This document shows, piece after piece, positions 6,962 through 8,570 of a stretch of DNA of 8,570 nt. Below the pieces are notes generated by a model. That model was given only the letters and a program-made list of their open reading frames with translations, ran no database searches and was not told the DNA's origin. Made by a program: the position numbers and the translations under genes. The stretch comes from a bacterium (GTDB lineage Bacteria > Armatimonadota > Fimbriimonadia > Fimbriimonadales > GBS-DC), in contig JARJMV020000256.1 of assembly GCA_029335935.2 (NCBI GenBank), positions 1-8,570 of the forward strand, given 5' to 3'. Positions within the stretch are counted from its first letter, which is position 1, and the number at the start of each line of letters is the position of its first letter.

Positions 6962-6970
6962 AGGTAAAGT
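6962..6970 (+). promoter_or_regulatory. -10-like element of the rhodopsin gene
   Basis: AGGTAAAGT, hexamer TAAAGT at 6965-6970. Predicted transcription start near 6977 is the first G of GGAGG, leaving an 11-nt leader. The -35 position (6942-6947, GGAACC) has no consensus and abuts the palindrome, as expected for an activator-dependent promoter. Confidence 0.45.
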
Positions 6971-6976
6971 AGATGT

Positions 6977-6983
6977 GGAGGTG
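6977..6983 (+). promoter_or_regulatory. Ribosome binding site of the rhodopsin gene
   Basis: GGAGGTG, with 6 nt between GGAGG and the ATG at 6988. It lies downstream of an in-frame ATG at 6973, so it rules that earlier codon out. Confidence 0.8.
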
Positions 6984-6987
6984 CGAT

Positions 6988-7776
6988 ATGAACCTACCTG
7001 AACTCTCGTACACACAGTACTGGCTTGTATTCAACGTGCTATCCCTCACCGTAGCGGTGATGGGGGCTTCTGGGCTATTCTTCTTGATGGCTCGGAGCTA
7101 TGTCGCGCCCAAGTATCATATCGCGCTCTATCTCTCTGCGTTAGTTGTGTTCATCGCGGGTTATCACTACCTGCGCATCTTCGAGAGCTGGCAAGGCGCC
7201 TATGTGCTTAGTCAGTCTGGCACATATGTTCCGTCGGGGAAGCCGTTCAACGACTTCTACCGCTACGCGGACTGGATTATCACTGTGCCGTTGCTGTTGA
7301 CGGAGCTGATTTATGTGATGGCGTTGCCACGCGCGAAGACCAACAGTCTCATCACGCGGTTGGTCATCGCGGCGGTGGTGATGTTAGCTCTGGGCTACCC
7401 TGGAGAGATAGAGCGTGAGAACATGACGATGCGTACCGTCTGGTTCGTGCTGAGCTGCATTCCGTTCGTGTACATCTTGTATGTGCTGTATGGCGAGCTG
7501 AGCCGCGTGCTGAGCGAGGCGAAGTTCGCCCCGCGCGTGAATCAGCTGATTGGCACGACCCGTACCCTGCTGCTTATTTCGTGGCTGTTCTATCCGATTG
7601 CTTATCTTGCGCCGATGGTGGGCGTTAGCGGCGCGGCGGGCGAAGTGGCGCTCCAAGTCGGCTACAGTATCGCCGATTTGACCGCCAAGGCGCTCTTCGG
7701 CGTGATGCTGTACCTCATCGCGCGCGAGAAGACGCTCTCGGAAGAGCCAGCCTACGCAACTCAGACTGCTAACTGA
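6988..7776 (+). CDS. Xanthorhodopsin-like light-driven proton pump (microbial rhodopsin)
   Basis: A 262-residue, seven-helix retinal protein of the cytoplasmic membrane that should pump protons outward in light. Helix C reads [16 protein letters not shown]: Arg92, Asp95 (Schiff-base counterion), Thr99 and Glu106 (proton donor) give the DTE pump motif of proteorhodopsin and xanthorhodopsin. His60 in helix B partners the counterion. Helix G has Asp230 and the retinal lysine Lys234 ([12 protein letters not shown]). Helix F has Trp199, Tyr202 and Pro203 lining retinal. Leu103, at the proteorhodopsin 105 tuning site, predicts green absorption. Close matches to Salinibacter xanthorhodopsin as I recall it ([34 protein letters not shown]) place it in that group, but Phe153 replaces its antenna-site Gly156. 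ATG 6988 is chosen for its GGAGG. The gene stands alone between an operator region and a terminator. Confidence 0.95.
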   Translation: MNLPELSYTQYWLVFNVLSLTVAVMGASGLFFLMARSYVAPKYHIALYLSALVVFIAGYHYLRIFESWQGAYVLSQSGTYVPSGKPFNDFYRYADWIITVPLLLTELIYVMALPRAKTNSLITRLVIAAVVMLALGYPGEIERENMTMRTVWFVLSCIPFVYILYVLYGELSRVLSEAKFAPRVNQLIGTTRTLLLISWLFYPIAYLAPMVGVSGAAGEVALQVGYSIADLTAKALFGVMLYLIAREKTLSEEPAYATQTAN

Positions 7777-7800
7777 TTGCCCTTCCTCTCTCCGACGCTA

Positions 7801-7826
7801 AGCCCCCGCACTGCGCGGGGGCTTTT
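7801..7826 (+). terminator. Intrinsic terminator after the rhodopsin gene
   Basis: A 9-bp GC-rich stem (AGCCCCCGC 7801-7809, GCGGGGGCT 7815-7823) with a 5-nt loop, followed by TTTT and a further TTT at 7831. It starts 24 nt after the rhodopsin stop and separates that gene from upp. Confidence 0.9.
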
Positions 7827-7835
7827 GCTGTTTGG

Positions 7836-7844
7836 GGGTACAAT
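7836..7844 (+). promoter_or_regulatory. -10-like element of upp (leaderless)
   Basis: GGGTACAAT, hexamer TACAAT at 7839-7844, with 7 nt to the ATG at 7852. The predicted start near 7851 gives a 1-nt leader. The -35 position falls in the terminator stem and has no consensus, so the promoter must rest on the -10 region or lie in the terminator's shadow. Confidence 0.55.
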
Positions 7845-7851
7845 TCTCGCG

Positions 7852-8478
7852 ATGCAAATCGAAGTAGTTGAGCATCCGCTCGTGAAGCATATTCTGACGC
7901 GCCTGCGCGACGCAGAGACCGAACCCGCTCAGTTCCGCGCGTTGGCGCGGCAACTGACACTGCTACTCGCTGTGGAAGCGACGCGCGACCTGCCCCTGCG
8001 CGAGCATCCCGTGCAGACGCCGTTGGAGCCGACCACGGGGCACTCGCTGGCGCAGCCGATAGTCGCTGTACCCATCCTCCGCGCGGGGTTGGGCATGCTG
8101 GAAGCGATTACCGAGCTGTTCACCGATGTGCGCGTGGGCTACATCGGGCTGGAGCGCGATGAGCGTACCGCCATCGCACGCGCCTACTACTGCAAGCTAC
8201 CGCCCATAGGCGCAAGCCGCGTGCTGTTGTTGGACCCTATGTTGGCGACGGGCGGCTCGGCGGCGCAGGCAATCGAGGTGCTTATCAACGCAGGCGCGCG
8301 CGACATCGTGCATGTCTGCGTCGTGGCTGCGCCTGAGGGCGTGCAACGGCTCAACAAGCACTTCCCACAAGTGCGAATCGTCGCCGCCTCTTTAGATTTG
8401 GGGCTTAACGACCGAAAATTCATCGTGCCAGGCTTAGGCGATTTCGGCGATAGGCTCTATGGCACAGGGGCACGCTAA
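7852..8478 (+). CDS. upp: Uracil phosphoribosyltransferase
   Basis: A 208-residue cytoplasmic enzyme of pyrimidine salvage: uracil + PRPP gives UMP + diphosphate. The length is exactly that of the family. The PRPP-binding loop is LLLDPMLATGGS (125-136), the substrate-side segment is PILRAGLGM (74-82), and the C-terminal uracil-binding stretch is IVPGLGDFGDRLYGT (191-205), which separates UPRT from other type I phosphoribosyltransferases. ATG 7852 is chosen because translation from there starts with the conserved MQIEVVEHPLVKH; upstream in-frame codons would read through the rhodopsin terminator. No Shine-Dalgarno exists. A GGGTACAAT box 7 nt before the ATG suggests a leaderless message. It is monocistronic as far as the window shows. 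PyrR is the main look-alike, but its C-terminus differs. Confidence 0.95.
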   Translation: MQIEVVEHPLVKHILTRLRDAETEPAQFRALARQLTLLLAVEATRDLPLREHPVQTPLEPTTGHSLAQPIVAVPILRAGLGMLEAITELFTDVRVGYIGLERDERTAIARAYYCKLPPIGASRVLLLDPMLATGGSAAQAIEVLINAGARDIVHVCVVAAPEGVQRLNKHFPQVRIVAASLDLGLNDRKFIVPGLGDFGDRLYGTGAR

Positions 8479-8479
8479 C

Positions 8480-8509
8480 AAAAATGGGCTAACCCTACAG
8501 GTCAGCCCA
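8480..8509 (-). terminator. Intrinsic terminator for a leftward transcript from beyond the right edge
   Basis: Stem TGGGCT (8485-8490) with AGCCCA (8504-8509), extended by ACC/GGT after one mismatch, loop about 5 nt. On the minus strand it is followed by TTTTT (8484-8480); on the plus strand only A follows. It therefore suits a minus-strand transcript ending 1 nt after the upp stop. It could form a weak hairpin for upp too, but without a U-tract. Confidence 0.55.
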
Positions 8510-8518
8510 AAAGCGGGT

Positions 8519-8570
8519 GGGACATCCGTGTCCCTGATGCTTCGTAGAGTGTGCCGATGTTAGCCTCTAC
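8519..8570. other. Two further inverted repeats at the right edge
   Basis: GGGACA (8519-8524) pairs with TGTCCC (8529-8534) around a 4-nt loop, and GTAGAG (8544-8549) with CTCTAC (8565-8570) around 15 nt; the second may extend beyond the window. Together with the terminator they form three stem-loops within 86 nt. This could be the 3' end of a structured RNA or an intergenic repeat element. No gene is supported here. Confidence 0.4.

Noticed and set aside
6973..6987. Upstream ATG for rhodopsin (five more residues)
   Set aside because: It lies before the GGAGG and partly inside it; the protein from ATG 6988 matches the family N-terminus.
7777..7851. N-terminal extension of upp to 7777
   Set aside because: It would be translated through the rhodopsin terminator and has no family counterpart.
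1..8570. CRISPR array, tRNA, rRNA, insertion sequence or defence system
   Set aside because: I saw no regularly spaced direct repeats, no tRNA-like cloverleaf, and no transposase, nuclease or toxin-like frame on either strand.

Overview
The window looks like chromosomal DNA of a GC-rich, probably thermophilic bacterium of the Armatimonadota (Fimbriimonadia-like). The best hint is a pseudopilin with an N-terminal methylation motif plus an H-x9-DG motif and the '[16 protein letters not shown]...YAQDYD' style typical of Armatimonadota, Planctomycetota and relatives. The other genes fit but do not fix the phylum, so this assignment is an inference.

Layout, left to right. (1) 1-1720, minus strand: a PLP-dependent group II amino-acid decarboxylase, followed 22 nt downstream by the start of a secreted protein that runs off the left edge. 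(2) 1721-1770: a 50-bp divergent promoter region. (3) 1771-3174, plus: an aspartase (aspartate ammonia-lyase), ending tail-to-tail and overlapping by 2 nt with (4) a two-part alpha/beta hydrolase on the minus strand (3171-4766). (5) A 220-bp gap without a convincing gene. (6) 4987-6882, minus: a pseudopilin followed after 18 nt by holB, the clamp-loader delta' subunit. (7) A 105-bp divergent regulatory region with a CRP/FNR-like palindrome exactly at its centre. (8) 6988-7776, plus: a xanthorhodopsin-like light-driven proton pump, closed by a strong intrinsic terminator. (9) 7852-8478, plus: upp, uracil phosphoribosyltransferase. (10) A right edge with three consecutive inverted repeats; the first is shaped as a terminator for a leftward transcript from outside the window.

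The most interesting signal is in the promoters. Six of the seven complete genes carry RGGTAnnnT (a -10-like TAnnnT preceded by GG) at a fixed phase. In three genes the predicted transcription start falls 1-2 nt before the start codon, with no Shine-Dalgarno (leaderless). In the other three it falls on or next to a GGAGG that is itself 6 nt or fewer from the start codon, so the leader would be about 9-11 nt. The palindrome between the rhodopsin and pseudopilin genes lies about 42-44 nt upstream of both predicted starts, the spacing of class II CRP-type activation. This suggests that a light-driven proton pump and a surface pseudopilin/holB operon respond together to one energy or nutrient signal. 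The rhodopsin keeps all proton-pump residues but has Phe where xanthorhodopsin has the Gly that admits the carotenoid antenna. No retinal or carotenoid gene is in the window.
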